Made by a program: the position numbers and the translations under genes. A DNA stretch of 64,000 nucleotides from Nocardia altamirensis NBRC 108246. GTDB lineage: Bacteria > Actinomycetota > Actinomycetes > Mycobacteriales > Mycobacteriaceae. A model generated the notes under the pieces. That model saw nothing but the letters and a program-made list of their open reading frames with translations. It searched no databases and had not been told where the DNA came from. This document shows, piece by piece, positions 1 through 8,281 of the stretch; the first letter of the stretch is position 1, and each line of letters opens with the position of its first letter. The stretch covers positions 1 through 64,000 of the forward strand of contig NZ_BDAY01000016.1 in the NCBI RefSeq assembly GCF_001612685.1. The letters are read 5' to 3'.

Positions 1-123
1 GCCCTCCAAGGCGACCCCGACGGGTAACGCCAACGGGCGCGACCGAACTGGGCAGACCACCAGGACTGCCCAGCAATCGGGCCTGCCTCAGTCCCGCGTG
101 AATAGCGTGGCAGTTCTAGCCTT

Positions 124-582
124 CTATCCTGAAAGGCCCCCACCGCGAGGAGCTTGCCGCCCGGTCACTCGCAGTTGCTGTTCCGATCTCCCGGCCAGGC
201 CCAACTGGTGCCAAATGTGGCTACACCCATCGACGCAGTACCGTGCACGCCTGCGCTCGTCCGCCACACCAAGCAACGCGACCAACAAACGGAACGCTTT
301 GACCCGCTCGTTGTGGGGCAGCTCGAGGATCTTTTGCAGCTGCACGTTCAACTGCCCGCGTGTGATGAGCACCGCCGGCGTGTGAGTCGGTCGTATGCCG
401 GATCGTCGGATGCTCTCCACCCCATCATCAACAGTTGCGCGCGCCTGACGGCAATACTCAGCCAGGTAGCGCAGAACATCGAATTGTTCATCGTCATCAA
501 GACTTTCGAACCACCCCACACCCTCCGACATGGGCCGCAGCTCCTGCGCAAGCTCGTTCAGGATGGTGTCGCGCGCGTTCAT
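124..582 (-). CDS. DUF5958 family protein
   Basis: This 152-residue soluble protein has the signature of the DUF5958 family, which has no known function. An N-terminal stretch contains 'ILNELAQELRPMSEGVGWFE', a central segment reads 'SLDDDEQFDVLRYLAEYC', and the C-terminal part contains a 'VDGCSHIWHQL' cysteine/histidine motif. It has no signal peptide or membrane segment. Family members are usually about 120-135 residues, so the last 20 or so residues (GRQAPRGGGLSG) may be a strain-specific tail. It stands alone on the minus strand, and about 120 nt upstream of its start there is a short inverted repeat, ATGTT-N7-AACAT at 702-718. Family recognition is from memory of the motif; function is unknown. 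Confidence 0.7.
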   Translation of the reverse strand: MNARDTILNELAQELRPMSEGVGWFESLDDDEQFDVLRYLAEYCRQARATVDDGVESIRRSGIRPTHTPAVLITRGQLNVQLQKILELPHNERVKAFRLLVALLGVADERRRARYCVDGCSHIWHQLGLAGRSEQQLRVTGRQAPRGGGLSG

Positions 583-750
583 CGTCCACTGACGACCACC
601 CGAGCCGCCACCTTCCGCGGATTCGCCCCCCCACGACTGCCTCCTTTGCTCGAATGGAATCGTTCAGCATCCCATGTGAGCGCAGCTGAGCATCGCGAAA
701 TATGTTCTGGTGCAACATCTTGATGGTGCGACTCTCGACCGCAGGCAGAA

Positions 751-1455
751 CTACCGATATTCCGGGTTCTCGAAGTCGAACCGACATCCCGCGTCCCATT
801 CCGACCGCTGATTTCCGTGCGCGGGGATCCCGTTGGCGTCCTTGAGCATTCGGGCGAGGTGCAGAAGGTTCCAGGTCATGAACGTGGTGTTGCGGTTGGT
901 GAAGTCGTTGTCGGGCCCACCGGAACCGGGATCCAGGTAGGACGGCCCCGGCCCTGCCTCACCGATCCACCCCGCGTCCGCCTGCGGCGGAATGGTGTAG
1001 CCGAGATGCTGCAGGCTGTAGAGGATGTTCATGGCGCAGTGCTTGACACCGTCTTCGTTGCCGGTGATGAGACAACCACCGACGCGGCCGTAGTAGGCGT
1101 ACTGCCCGCGCTCGTTGAGGATGGATGAGTTCGCGTAGAGCCGTTCGATGACCTGTTTGGTGACAGAACTGTTGTCGCCCAACCAGATCGGTCCCGCGAT
1201 GACAAGGATGTCGGCATCCATGACTTGGCGCTGCAGTGCGGGCCATTCGTCCGTTGGCCAGCCGTGTTCGGTCATATCGGGCCAGACGCCGAAGGCGATG
1301 TCGTGGTCGACCGCGCGGACCTGGGAGACGGTGACGCCGTTCTTCTCCATGATCCGGGCGCTGATGTCGACGAGGCCCTGGGTGTTGCTCACCTCCGGCG
1401 AGCGCTTGAGCGTGCAGTTGATGAACACTGCGCGCAGATCGTCATAGGTGGTCAT
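751..1455 (-). CDS. Flavodoxin-fold NAD(P)H-dependent oxidoreductase
   Basis: A 234-residue flavodoxin-like protein, expected to bind FMN. The N-terminal loop 'FINCTLKRSPEVSNTQ' (residues 11-26) fits the FMN phosphate-binding loop of the NADPH-dependent FMN reductase/WrbA-like group. The 'VIAGPIWLGDNSSVTKQVIERL' region (about 80-100, quoted over two motifs: VIAGPIWLG and VTKQVIERL) is the typical second flavin loop and helix. The ATG at 1455 is preferred over upstream codons because a GAGGAG ribosome-binding site sits about 7 nt before it. The ATG also overlaps the stop of the preceding gene (ATGA). It is the last gene of a six-gene overlapping operon. Its likely role is electron transfer or quinone/flavin reduction; the substrate is unknown. 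Confidence 0.8.
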   Translation of the reverse strand: MTTYDDLRAVFINCTLKRSPEVSNTQGLVDISARIMEKNGVTVSQVRAVDHDIAFGVWPDMTEHGWPTDEWPALQRQVMDADILVIAGPIWLGDNSSVTKQVIERLYANSSILNERGQYAYYGRVGGCLITGNEDGVKHCAMNILYSLQHLGYTIPPQADAGWIGEAGPGPSYLDPGSGGPDNDFTNRNTTFMTWNLLHLARMLKDANGIPAHGNQRSEWDAGCRFDFENPEYR

Positions 1456-1892
1456 CGTGTGCTCCTCGGTGTGGCGGTGTCGGGCGAGGTCCTGGTGCGG
1501 CGGAATCTGGTTGCGGCGGCGAGGGCGACCAGCACCCAGATCAGTGTGATCGCGGTGGTGAGGCCGAGTGGATAATTTCGGTCGAGCACGGTCGGGTTGT
1601 CCGGCATGGCGTGGCCGCGGCCGAGTACCGGGGCGGCGATCAGCACGAGCGCGACGGTGCAGACGGCGCCACAGGCGGCAAGTCCCCACCATGGTCCGGG
1701 CAGGATGCGTCGTGCGGTGACGCCGACGAGGGCGGACAGCGGCGCGAAGACCGCGTCGTGCAGCAGGATCGCACCGCCGAACCAGAGCGCGATGGAGATC
1801 AGGTCGGCTCGTGGGAAGTCGAGCAGCAGGCCGATCCCGTACCAGCCGAGCCAGATTCCGACGAGTACCAGCAGGATTCGGATCGCGATCAC
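1452..1892 (-). CDS. Small multi-pass membrane protein
   Basis: About 146 residues with roughly four hydrophobic segments: one starting right at the N-terminus (IRILLVLVGIWLGWYGIGLL), one near 'ISIALWFGGAILL', one at 'LAACGAVCTVALVLIAAPVL', and one near 'LTTAITLIWVLVALAAATRF'. It ends in an arginine-rich cytoplasmic tail. I chose the GTG at 1892 because it forms a GTGA overlap with the stop of the upstream molybdoenzyme gene and has a GAGGTG site before it. An ATG at 1919 is an alternative but would overlap the previous gene by 31 nt. It overlaps the flavodoxin start by ATGA. Nothing in it points to an enzymatic function. A membrane anchor or subunit for the neighbouring redox proteins is an inference from context only. 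Confidence 0.7.
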   Translation of the reverse strand: MIAIRILLVLVGIWLGWYGIGLLLDFPRADLISIALWFGGAILLHDAVFAPLSALVGVTARRILPGPWWGLAACGAVCTVALVLIAAPVLGRGHAMPDNPTVLDRNYPLGLTTAITLIWVLVALAAATRFRRTRTSPDTATPRSTR

Positions 1893-3037
1893 GGCAGCAC
1901 CTCGATCGTCGACAGCCATTTGGTTTGCAGCACGCCGGGTCGGCTCGGCGCGATCAGCCGGCAGGGGTAGCCGTGGTCGATGTCGAGCGTTTCGCCGTTC
2001 AACGACAGTGCGACGAGTGTCTCCGCGTCGACCGCGTGCCGTTGCGGGAGAACGGAGCTGCGGTAGATCCCGCTGGTCTCGAGCGAACGGAACAGCACGT
2101 CACCGCCGGGGTATGCGCCGACCGCGGCAAGCAGATCGCGCAGCCGCACGCCGGTCCATTCGGCGGAGGCGCTCCATCCTTCGACGCAGGCGATGGGGAG
2201 TCGTGCGTGTGTCTGGGGCATGGCAAGCAATTCGTCCCTGGTGAACTGACGTCTGCGGTCGCCGACCACGACGGTGAGGCGATAGGCGAGATCACGAGCG
2301 CGATCGACTACACCCGCGGCCGTGGCTGACCGATTGACCGGAAGCCCCTGCGGCCCTTCGCCACTCCGCGGCGCCAGGACAGCAGCCCACCGCAGGAACG
2401 GCACTGTCTGCCCAGCGACCACCAGCGAGGCGGCACCGGCCGACACCCAGGCCGCGGTGAGCACAGCCCGCCGCGAAACATGCCTTCTACCACCCGCATC
2501 GGCGGATTCCGCGAGCTCGAGAGGCCGACTCAATGCGTCCCTGATCACCGGCAACTTCACCGCCAGGTGCACCGCCAACGCACCCACTGCCACAAAGGCC
2601 ATCGCGTAATGCGCGGTGGGGAAGAAGAACTTCCACGGGTAGTACTGCGCGATATTCAGCAGCCCGGTGACCAACTCGAACAGGATCGCCCCGACGAGCA
2701 GCGCGATCGAACCACGCTCCAGCGCACGCAACGGCGAGCCGATCAACGGCCGCTGGAACAACTTCGGGTACACCGCCCACAGCTTCACCAGCAAGAGCGG
2801 GATCGCCGCGACACCGGAGATCACATGCGCGCCCTGGGTCACCCGGTACAGCCACACCGGATGCGCGGGCCACCAGAACCAGCTGGGCGGGTGCTGAATC
2901 CAGTGGCTGAGCAGTCCGGTGCAGAAGCAGATCAGGATCGCAACGCCGAGCACGATCCCCACCCGGCTGGCCACCTCGGGTCCGCGCGCAGTCGATACGT
3001 GCCCGAGCTTCGCCGTATCGGTCTCGCGCACGCTCAT
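1889..3037 (-). CDS. Membrane molybdopterin-dependent oxidoreductase (SUOX-like) with cytochrome b561-type N-terminus
   Basis: A 382-residue two-part protein. Residues about 25-165 hold four transmembrane helices with histidines H71, H143 and H157 that could ligate haem, like a compact cytochrome b561/ferric-reductase domain. A further hydrophobic segment (about 190-212) leads into a C-terminal oxidoreductase molybdopterin-binding domain. Its 'PIACVEGWSA' motif (Cys284) is the expected molybdenum-coordinating cysteine of the sulfite-oxidase/YedY superfamily. The ATG at 3037 overlaps the previous stop by one base (TGATG). The fusion suggests that electrons pass between the membrane quinone pool and an extracytoplasmic Mo centre. 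The physiological substrate cannot be read from the sequence. The operon context with glycosyltransferases is unusual for this family. Confidence 0.85.
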   Translation of the reverse strand: MSVRETDTAKLGHVSTARGPEVASRVGIVLGVAILICFCTGLLSHWIQHPPSWFWWPAHPVWLYRVTQGAHVISGVAAIPLLLVKLWAVYPKLFQRPLIGSPLRALERGSIALLVGAILFELVTGLLNIAQYYPWKFFFPTAHYAMAFVAVGALAVHLAVKLPVIRDALSRPLELAESADAGGRRHVSRRAVLTAAWVSAGAASLVVAGQTVPFLRWAAVLAPRSGEGPQGLPVNRSATAAGVVDRARDLAYRLTVVVGDRRRQFTRDELLAMPQTHARLPIACVEGWSASAEWTGVRLRDLLAAVGAYPGGDVLFRSLETSGIYRSSVLPQRHAVDAETLVALSLNGETLDIDHGYPCRLIAPSRPGVLQTKWLSTIEVLP

Positions 3038-3702
3038 CACGCCACCGCCCGGACGGCGCGGTCGTCTCGCCGCAACCACGCGATGTACCGGCCTGCGACT
3101 TCAGCGGTGGTGAGCACCTGGAACCCGGTCGCGGCGGCCAGTCGGTCCGCGTGTTCGATCCCGACGCTTGCCCACGGAAACCACGATCCGATGCGGGACG
3201 GCGACTCCAGCCGGAGCTGCCTGGTGACCGAACCGGTACCGGGACGGTCGAATTCGACGATCGCGATCCCGTCCGAGGCGAGCAGGTCGCCGGTGCGCGC
3301 GAGGATGCGTTCCGGATCACCGCCGATGCCGATGTTGCCGTCGGCCAGCAGCGCATACGACCATCGACCCGCGCCGGGCAAGGGCCCGAACAGGTCTCGG
3401 TGCAAGGCGGGAGCACCGCGAAACCTGCTGATGGCGACCGCCATCGGTGATACGTCCACGCCGAGGGCAGGCACGCCACGCTGCAGCAGCGCCGCGGTCA
3501 ACCGTCCCGGCCCACAACCCAGATCCACAGTCGGTCCGTCACAGCAGCAGATCAGTGCGGTATCGGCACGGTGGTCGGCACCGCCTGCCACGCCGAGCCA
3601 GCGGTCGGTCGGTAGTGGCTGCCGCGTGCCGTTGCTCGTGCGTACCCAGCAGCGCTCGCCCGCCAGGGTGCGTTCGAAAACGTCGAAGCCTTTGCCGCTC
3701 AT
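3037..3702 (-). CDS. Class I SAM-dependent methyltransferase
   Basis: A 221-residue methyltransferase with the SAM-binding motif I 'VDLGCGPGRL' (residues 59-68), followed by an acidic strand end 'ALGVDVSP'. It is a short, single-domain enzyme without membrane segments. The ATG at 3702 forms ATGA with the stop of the upstream DUF2064 gene, which supports this start over the much earlier in-frame ATG. The N-terminal 'FDVFERTLAGERCWVRTSNG' region and the tryptophan-rich C-terminal part may recognise substrate. Its place between a DUF2064 transferase and a molybdoenzyme suggests that a glycosylated or lipid-linked product is methylated, but this is inference. Confidence 0.85.
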   Translation of the reverse strand: MSGKGFDVFERTLAGERCWVRTSNGTRQPLPTDRWLGVAGGADHRADTALICCCDGPTVDLGCGPGRLTAALLQRGVPALGVDVSPMAVAISRFRGAPALHRDLFGPLPGAGRWSYALLADGNIGIGGDPERILARTGDLLASDGIAIVEFDRPGTGSVTRQLRLESPSRIGSWFPWASVGIEHADRLAAATGFQVLTTAEVAGRYIAWLRRDDRAVRAVA

Positions 3703-4379
3703 CGCAATACCAATCCGGGTCGGGCCAGTTCGTGCATGATCGCCGCGAAACGTCCGTCGGATTCCGCGGCAACACGTTGCGCGTCGGCGTAGGTGTCCAC
3801 ATCGCTGAATCGGGGCAACGAGCGCACCCGACAACCGCAGTGTTGCAACGCCTCTCGTGTCAGCTCACCGGTCCGGTCGGTCGACATCGGCACGGAGGCA
3901 AGGACTCTGGCCGGTTGCGGCGTCGGCAGGCCGAGCGCCCACCAGCCGCCGTCATCGGCTGGACCGAGCAGCGCGGCATCGTCTGCGGCGAGTTCGGCAG
4001 CGGCGGCGCTCAATACGTCGGGGCCGAGCTGCGGTGTGTCCATCCCGATCTGGAGCACCGGCGCACCGAGGCGTCCGGCGTCGGCATGCGCGTTGGCCAG
4101 GCGCGCGCCGAAGTCGATCCCACGCTGTGGAATCACCTCGAAATGGCGGAGCGCCCTGGCGATTTCGCTGCTGGATTCGGCGGCCGCCAGGTCGCCGGTG
4201 AACGCGACCACCCGATGGGCGACATCGCTGCGCAGCACCGAATCGAGCGTATCCAGCAGCGACGCCGCCGCGACCTGCGCCGCTTCCCGAGATGTCAGCG
4301 GCGGGGTCAGCCGAGTCTTGGCGAATCCGGCGATCGGCGCCTTCGCGATCACCAACAGTGTTGTCGCACAACCACTCAT
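3699..4379 (-). CDS. TIGR04282/DUF2064 family glycosyltransferase-like protein
   Basis: A 226-residue protein of the DUF2064 (TIGR04282, 'transferase 1') group, which has a nucleotide-sugar-transferase-like Rossmann fold. Diagnostic motifs are 'KAPIAGFAKTRLTPPLT' (residues 13-29, the phosphate-contacting loop), 'IGMDTPQLGPDVL' (usually IGSDxPxL in the family), and 'LGPADDGGWWALGL', the family hallmark. It starts at the ATG at 4379, which overlaps the GT2 stop as ATGA. The family is frequently next to a GT2 'transferase 2' gene and often to radical-SAM genes. A radical-SAM gene is not present here. The biochemical reaction of the family is not established to my knowledge. Confidence 0.85.
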   Translation of the reverse strand: MSGCATTLLVIAKAPIAGFAKTRLTPPLTSREAAQVAAASLLDTLDSVLRSDVAHRVVAFTGDLAAAESSSEIARALRHFEVIPQRGIDFGARLANAHADAGRLGAPVLQIGMDTPQLGPDVLSAAAAELAADDAALLGPADDGGWWALGLPTPQPARVLASVPMSTDRTGELTREALQHCGCRVRSLPRFSDVDTYADAQRVAAESDGRFAAIMHELARPGLVLR

Positions 4380-5047
4380 CGCAGCACCGCCAGGAAGTCT
4401 TTGGTGGCACGGAGCGTGCCGAGCCACGAGCCGGATACCTTCGACACCCCACCGGCGCGCGGTCGATACGCGATATCCCGCTCCACCACCTGCCAGCCCG
4501 CCCTCGCCGCCCCGACGAGCAGCTCGAGCGGATAGCCGGAACGCAGATGCAGCGGCCCGAGCGACTGGATCCGTGCCCGCCTGCCGACTCGCATCGCGGC
4601 GATATCGTGCACCGGCAGTCCGTATTTCCGCCGCAGCCTGCGGGCGACGAGAAGGTTGCCGAGCCGCGCATGCCACGGCCAGACGCCTGCCGTGGTCGGC
4701 CGCCGCCGCCCGACCGCGAGATCGGCTCCGCCACGGACCAATTCGACGAGCTCGGGCAGTTCGGCCGGATCCATCGATCCGTCACCGTCGAGCACCGCGA
4801 TCAATTCGGTGCGGGCCGCGTCGATGCCTGCCTGCACGGCGGCGCCGTATCCCGGTCGGTCCTCGCGCACCACGATCGCACCGCGGCCGCGGGCGACAGC
4901 GGCGGTTCCGTCGGTGGAACCGTTGTCGACGACCAAGGCGTGGTAGCCGGCCGGGATGGCCGCGAGGACATTCGGCAACGCGTCAGCTTCGTCTCGGCAC
5001 GGAATAACCACGGTCACTCCGTCCGGATCAACCTGGGTTCGAGTCAC
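4376..5047 (-). CDS. Family 2 glycosyltransferase (polyprenyl-phosphate sugar transferase-like)
   Basis: A 223-residue cytoplasmic GT-A enzyme. It shows the N-terminal strand and loop 'VTVVIPCRDEADALPNVL', 'VVDNGSTDGTAAVA' for nucleotide binding, and the metal-binding 'AVLDGDGSMDP' (about residues 84-94). The C-terminal 'RPRAGGVSKVSGSWLGTLRA' motif is typical of dolichyl-phosphate-mannose-synthase-like GT2 proteins. No transmembrane helix follows the catalytic domain. GTG at 5047 is chosen because conserved sequence begins immediately after it; the longer reverse frame continuing to 5938 lies opposite a real gene. It is the first gene of the six-gene overlapping operon. The donor is probably a GDP- or UDP-sugar and the acceptor a polyprenyl phosphate, from family knowledge. 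Confidence 0.88.
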   Translation of the reverse strand: MTRTQVDPDGVTVVIPCRDEADALPNVLAAIPAGYHALVVDNGSTDGTAAVARGRGAIVVREDRPGYGAAVQAGIDAARTELIAVLDGDGSMDPAELPELVELVRGGADLAVGRRRPTTAGVWPWHARLGNLLVARRLRRKYGLPVHDIAAMRVGRRARIQSLGPLHLRSGYPLELLVGAARAGWQVVERDIAYRPRAGGVSKVSGSWLGTLRATKDFLAVLR

Positions 5048-5093
5048 GATCCAGACGGTAGGCTGTCGGGCCCGCAGAACGGCCGAAAAACCT

Positions 5094-5142
5094 GTGACGA
5101 AACAGTGACATCGTTCAGAAAAGCATCGGGAACTGGGGTAAC
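5094..5142. promoter_or_regulatory. Direct-repeat candidate response-regulator site in divergent promoter
   Basis: In the 124-nt gap between the divergent GT2 operon and the membrane protein gene there is GTGAC at 5094-5098 and again at 5105-5109, an 11-bp (one helical turn) direct repeat. A third related GTAAC lies at 5138-5142. OmpR-family regulators, MtrA among them, bind paired direct half-sites at this spacing. An OmpR-type regulator is encoded at 6542 in the same locus. Assignment to that regulator or to MtrA is inference. Confidence 0.35.
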
Positions 5143-5171
5143 AGCCCGCTGCCCGCCCTAGGGTGATAGCT

Positions 5172-6512
5172 GTGCATGACGTCTCCGAGGCCGCGACCTC
5201 GCCGCGGATCCGCCGCGGCGACATCATCGGCGCGGGCATCGCGGCCGCGCTGGTGCTGACGGCCTTCGTGGTACCGCGAATTGCCAGCGAACACTGGCGC
5301 AGCAAGCTGTACGCGGGTGCCGCGCCGATCTTCGGGGTGTGGCTGCCGCACATCGGTTGGGGCACCGTCCCCGCGATCGTCATCGCGATTCTCGTCGTCG
5401 CACAAGGCCCGCCGCTCGCGCGGCGGATGTCGTGGCGGCCGCTGCTGGCGACCGCGTGGGGCACGGCCATCGCCTGGGCGTTCACGCTCGCCATGGTCGA
5501 CGGCTGGGCGCGCGGGTTCACCGACCGGCTCACCGACTCCAACGAGTACCTGCACGAGGTCGGCGGCGTCACCGACATCGCCGCGATGATGCGCGAATTC
5601 TCTTCGCGCATCCTTGATTTCGAGCCGGACTCGTGGACAACGCACGTGTCAGGGCATCCACCGGGTGCGTTGCTGTTCTTCGTGCTGCTGGACCGGATCG
5701 GCCTCGGCGGCGGGGCGTGGGCCGGGTTGGCCTGCATGCTGATCGGCACCAGCGCAGTCGCCGCGGTGGCAGTGACGCTGCGGGCACTCGGCGCCGAAGA
5801 GCGGGCGCGGGCCGCGTTGCCATTTCTCACGCTGGCACCGGCCGCGATCTGGATCGCGGTATCGGCGGACGCGATGTTCGCCGGTGTCACCGCGTGGGCG
5901 ATCGCGTTGCTCGCGATCGCTGCCCGGCCTGCAGGCAATCACCTTGCCGCGATCGTTTCGGGGGTGCTGTTCGGGTTCGGCATGTATCTCAGCTACGGGT
6001 TGGCGTTGCTGGCGATTCCTGCGGTGGCGGTACTGATCGCGGGCCGCACCGTCCGGCCGCTGCTGCCGATGATTGCGGGCGGGCTCGCGGTCGCCGCCGC
6101 CTTCACCGTGTCCGGATTCTGGTGGCTCGACGGGTATCACCTGGTGGTGCAGCGCTACTACCAGGGCATTGCCAGCGATCGACCCTACGCATACTGGTGG
6201 TGGGGCAATCTGGCCGCGACGGTCTGCGTGGTCGGGCTCGCGACCGCGGCGGCGTTGTCGCGCGCACTGCCCCTGCGGCTCTTGCGAGCCCTCGATCCGA
6301 CCGCCTTGTTGGTCGCGGCCGGGATACTTGCCGTGCTTGCCGCGGACATCAGCGGCCTGAGCAAGGCCGAAACCGAACGGATCTGGTTACCTTTCGACAT
6401 ATGGATACTCGCCGCGACCGCGTTCCTGCCCAGGTCCACCGTCCGGGTGTGGCTTGCGGTGCAAGCGATCGGCACCCTGGTGCTCGTCCATCTGATCCTG
6501 ACGAATTGGTGA
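5172..6512 (+). CDS. Polytopic membrane protein, GT39/mannosyltransferase-like
   Basis: About 446 residues with ten or more hydrophobic helices spread over the whole length. A periplasmic-type loop after the second or third helix contains acidic and aromatic residues (LTDSNEYLHEVGG) and a conserved 'VSGHPPGALLFF' segment. Loops of this kind are typical of polyprenyl-phosphate-sugar-dependent glycosyltransferases (GT-C fold) and related actinobacterial integral membrane proteins. GTG at 5172 has AGGGTG six nt upstream; GTG at 5163 is the alternative start. It is transcribed divergently from the GT2/DUF2064 operon and is followed, 29 nt later, by a two-component system. A natural guess is that it uses the lipid-linked sugar made by the GT2 enzyme, but no catalytic residue can be proven here. 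Confidence 0.72.
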   Translation: MHDVSEAATSPRIRRGDIIGAGIAAALVLTAFVVPRIASEHWRSKLYAGAAPIFGVWLPHIGWGTVPAIVIAILVVAQGPPLARRMSWRPLLATAWGTAIAWAFTLAMVDGWARGFTDRLTDSNEYLHEVGGVTDIAAMMREFSSRILDFEPDSWTTHVSGHPPGALLFFVLLDRIGLGGGAWAGLACMLIGTSAVAAVAVTLRALGAEERARAALPFLTLAPAAIWIAVSADAMFAGVTAWAIALLAIAARPAGNHLAAIVSGVLFGFGMYLSYGLALLAIPAVAVLIAGRTVRPLLPMIAGGLAVAAAFTVSGFWWLDGYHLVVQRYYQGIASDRPYAYWWWGNLAATVCVVGLATAAALSRALPLRLLRALDPTALLVAAGILAVLAADISGLSKAETERIWLPFDIWILAATAFLPRSTVRVWLAVQAIGTLVLVHLILTNW

Positions 6513-6541
6513 CGCTATGAGTTGCGAATCGAGGTGCGCGG

Positions 6542-7240
6542 ATGACCGTTCTCATCGCCGATGACGATCCTGTCGTCCGAGAAGTGGTGCGCCGCTATCT
6601 CGAGCGAGACGGCATGACCGTGCGGGAAACCGACGACGGCCCAAGCACAGTTGCGGCGCTCGCCGATCTCGGAGACGAGATCGAGCTGGCCGTGCTCGAC
6701 GTGATGATGCCCGCTCCGGACGGCATCGAGATCTGCCGGGCGATCCGCTCAGGGCCACGGCCGGAACTACCGGTCATCCTGCTCACCGCGCTCGGCGACG
6801 AGGACGATCGGGTCCTCGGATTGGAGGCGGGCGCTGACGATTACGTCACCAAGCCGTTCAGCCCACGAGAACTCGCGCTGCGTGTCGCGTCGGTGCTGCG
6901 GCGTACCAAAACGGTGCGGGACAGCGACGAAGCGGTGTTGCGCGACGGCGGCATCGAGGCGCGGCCCGCGTTCCGGCTGGCACTGGTCGACGGCACACCG
7001 GTCGACCTCACCCCGCGCGAATTCGATCTGCTGGTCTTCCTACTGCAACACCCGCAACAGGTGTTCAGCAGGGAGCAGTTGCTCGCCCAGGTGTGGGGCT
7101 GGGATTTCGGTGACCTGTCCACGGTGACCGTGCACATCAAGCGATTACGCGCCAAGCTCGGCGAGCGGCACCGCATCGAAACGGTGTGGGGGCGCGGCTA
7201 CGCGTGGGCGCGCACCGGGAACGGAGCCACCGATGCCTGA
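6542..7240 (+). CDS. OmpR-family response regulator
   Basis: A 232-residue two-domain regulator. The receiver domain (about 1-115) has the acidic pocket D7/D8/D9, the phosphoacceptor D53 in 'AVLDVMMP', the conserved threonine in 'VILLTA' and the lysine in 'DYVTKPFSP'. The C-terminal winged helix (about 135-228) has '[16 protein letters not shown]', '[14 protein letters not shown]' and the family ending 'VWGRGYAW'. A GAGGTG ribosome-binding site precedes the ATG. Its last codons overlap the ATG of the downstream histidine kinase, so the two are a cognate pair. Gene order suggests control of the adjacent glycosyltransferase/molybdoenzyme locus. Confidence 0.95.
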   Translation: MTVLIADDDPVVREVVRRYLERDGMTVRETDDGPSTVAALADLGDEIELAVLDVMMPAPDGIEICRAIRSGPRPELPVILLTALGDEDDRVLGLEAGADDYVTKPFSPRELALRVASVLRRTKTVRDSDEAVLRDGGIEARPAFRLALVDGTPVDLTPREFDLLVFLLQHPQQVFSREQLLAQVWGWDFGDLSTVTVHIKRLRAKLGERHRIETVWGRGYAWARTGNGATDA

Positions 7241-8258
7241 GGACACCACCCAGCTCATCGCCTACTCGCTCGCCTGCTCGGTGCCGGTGGTGCTGATCGG
7301 CGCGGTGATCCTGCGCGCCACCAGCAATCGGTCGCTCACCACGAGTATGGCTGTGCTGGTACTGATTCCGACGCTGTCGACGCTGGCGGGGATCATCGGT
7401 GTCAGCGGGCTGATGTTCACCCACGAACTGCAACGCAACGCCGTCGTGCTCGCTGTCGTCGCGGCCGTCACGGTTCCCGCGGCGATCCTGCTCGGGCGGG
7501 AGCAGGCGCGAAAAACTGTCTGGGAAAAGCAGATCCGCGAGCAGGAGCGAGCCGCGGAGCAGTCGCGGCGCGAGCTTGTCGCCTGGGTCAGCCACGATCT
7601 GCGCACTCCGCTCGCTGGGATCCGCGCGATGGCCGAAGCGCTGTCAGACGGGGTTGTCAGTGGCGCCGAGGACGTCGCACGGTATGCCGAGCAGATCGGC
7701 TGCGAGACCAACCGGCTGTCCCGGATGGTCGATGACCTGTTCGAGATGTCGAAAATCAATGCGGGTGCGCTGCGGCTCGACCTCGAACCGGTCGACCTTC
7801 GTGAGCTCATCGATGAAGTGCTTGCCGCCAACCGGCCCACTGCGGAACGCGCGAAGGTCGCTCTGCGTGCCGAGCAACCCGACGCCCGAATCGTTGTTGC
7901 CGCAAGCGATCAGGCGCTCAGCCGAGTGCTCACCAATTTGGTGTCCAACGCCATCGCGCACACTCCGCCAGGTGGTGAGGTTGCGATCTCCGCAGGTGCG
8001 GACGATGGGGAAGCGTGGGCTCGGGTGGACGACACCGGTCCCGGTATCTCCGAAGAGGATTTGCCGCGCATCTTCGAAGTTGCCTATCGCGGCACCGCGG
8101 CGCGGTCTCCGGTGGCCGCCGACGGCGTACCTACCGGCAGTGGCATGGGTTTGGCGATTGCCGCCGGGTTGGTGGCGGCGCACCATGGCGACATAACCGT
8201 CCAGAACCGGGACTCGGGTGCCCGGTTCGAAGTCCGGCTTCCGTTGTCGGACAACTGA
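7233..8258 (+). CDS. Sensor histidine kinase
   Basis: A 341-residue membrane kinase. Three hydrophobic segments (about 8-28, 37-60 and 70-88) with very short loops leave almost no extracytoplasmic sensor domain, so it probably senses a membrane-borne or intramembrane signal. A linker helix leads to the HisKA domain with phosphoacceptor His121 in '[14 protein letters not shown]'. The ATPase domain has the N box '[16 protein letters not shown]', the G1 box '[18 protein letters not shown]' and the G2 box 'GSGMGLAIA'. The start overlaps the response-regulator stop by eight nt, which implies translational coupling. It ends 23 nt before the convergent TmrB-like gene. Confidence 0.94.
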   Translation: MPEDTTQLIAYSLACSVPVVLIGAVILRATSNRSLTTSMAVLVLIPTLSTLAGIIGVSGLMFTHELQRNAVVLAVVAAVTVPAAILLGREQARKTVWEKQIREQERAAEQSRRELVAWVSHDLRTPLAGIRAMAEALSDGVVSGAEDVARYAEQIGCETNRLSRMVDDLFEMSKINAGALRLDLEPVDLRELIDEVLAANRPTAERAKVALRAEQPDARIVVAASDQALSRVLTNLVSNAIAHTPPGGEVAISAGADDGEAWARVDDTGPGISEEDLPRIFEVAYRGTAARSPVAADGVPTGSGMGLAIAAGLVAAHHGDITVQNRDSGARFEVRLPLSDN

Positions 8259-8281
8259 ATCTGCCGGTCCCGCACGGCTGT

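Noticed and set aside
702..718. Inverted repeat ATGTT-N7-AACAT upstream of the DUF5958 gene
   Set aside because: Too short and too far (about 120 nt) from the start to be called an operator with any confidence.
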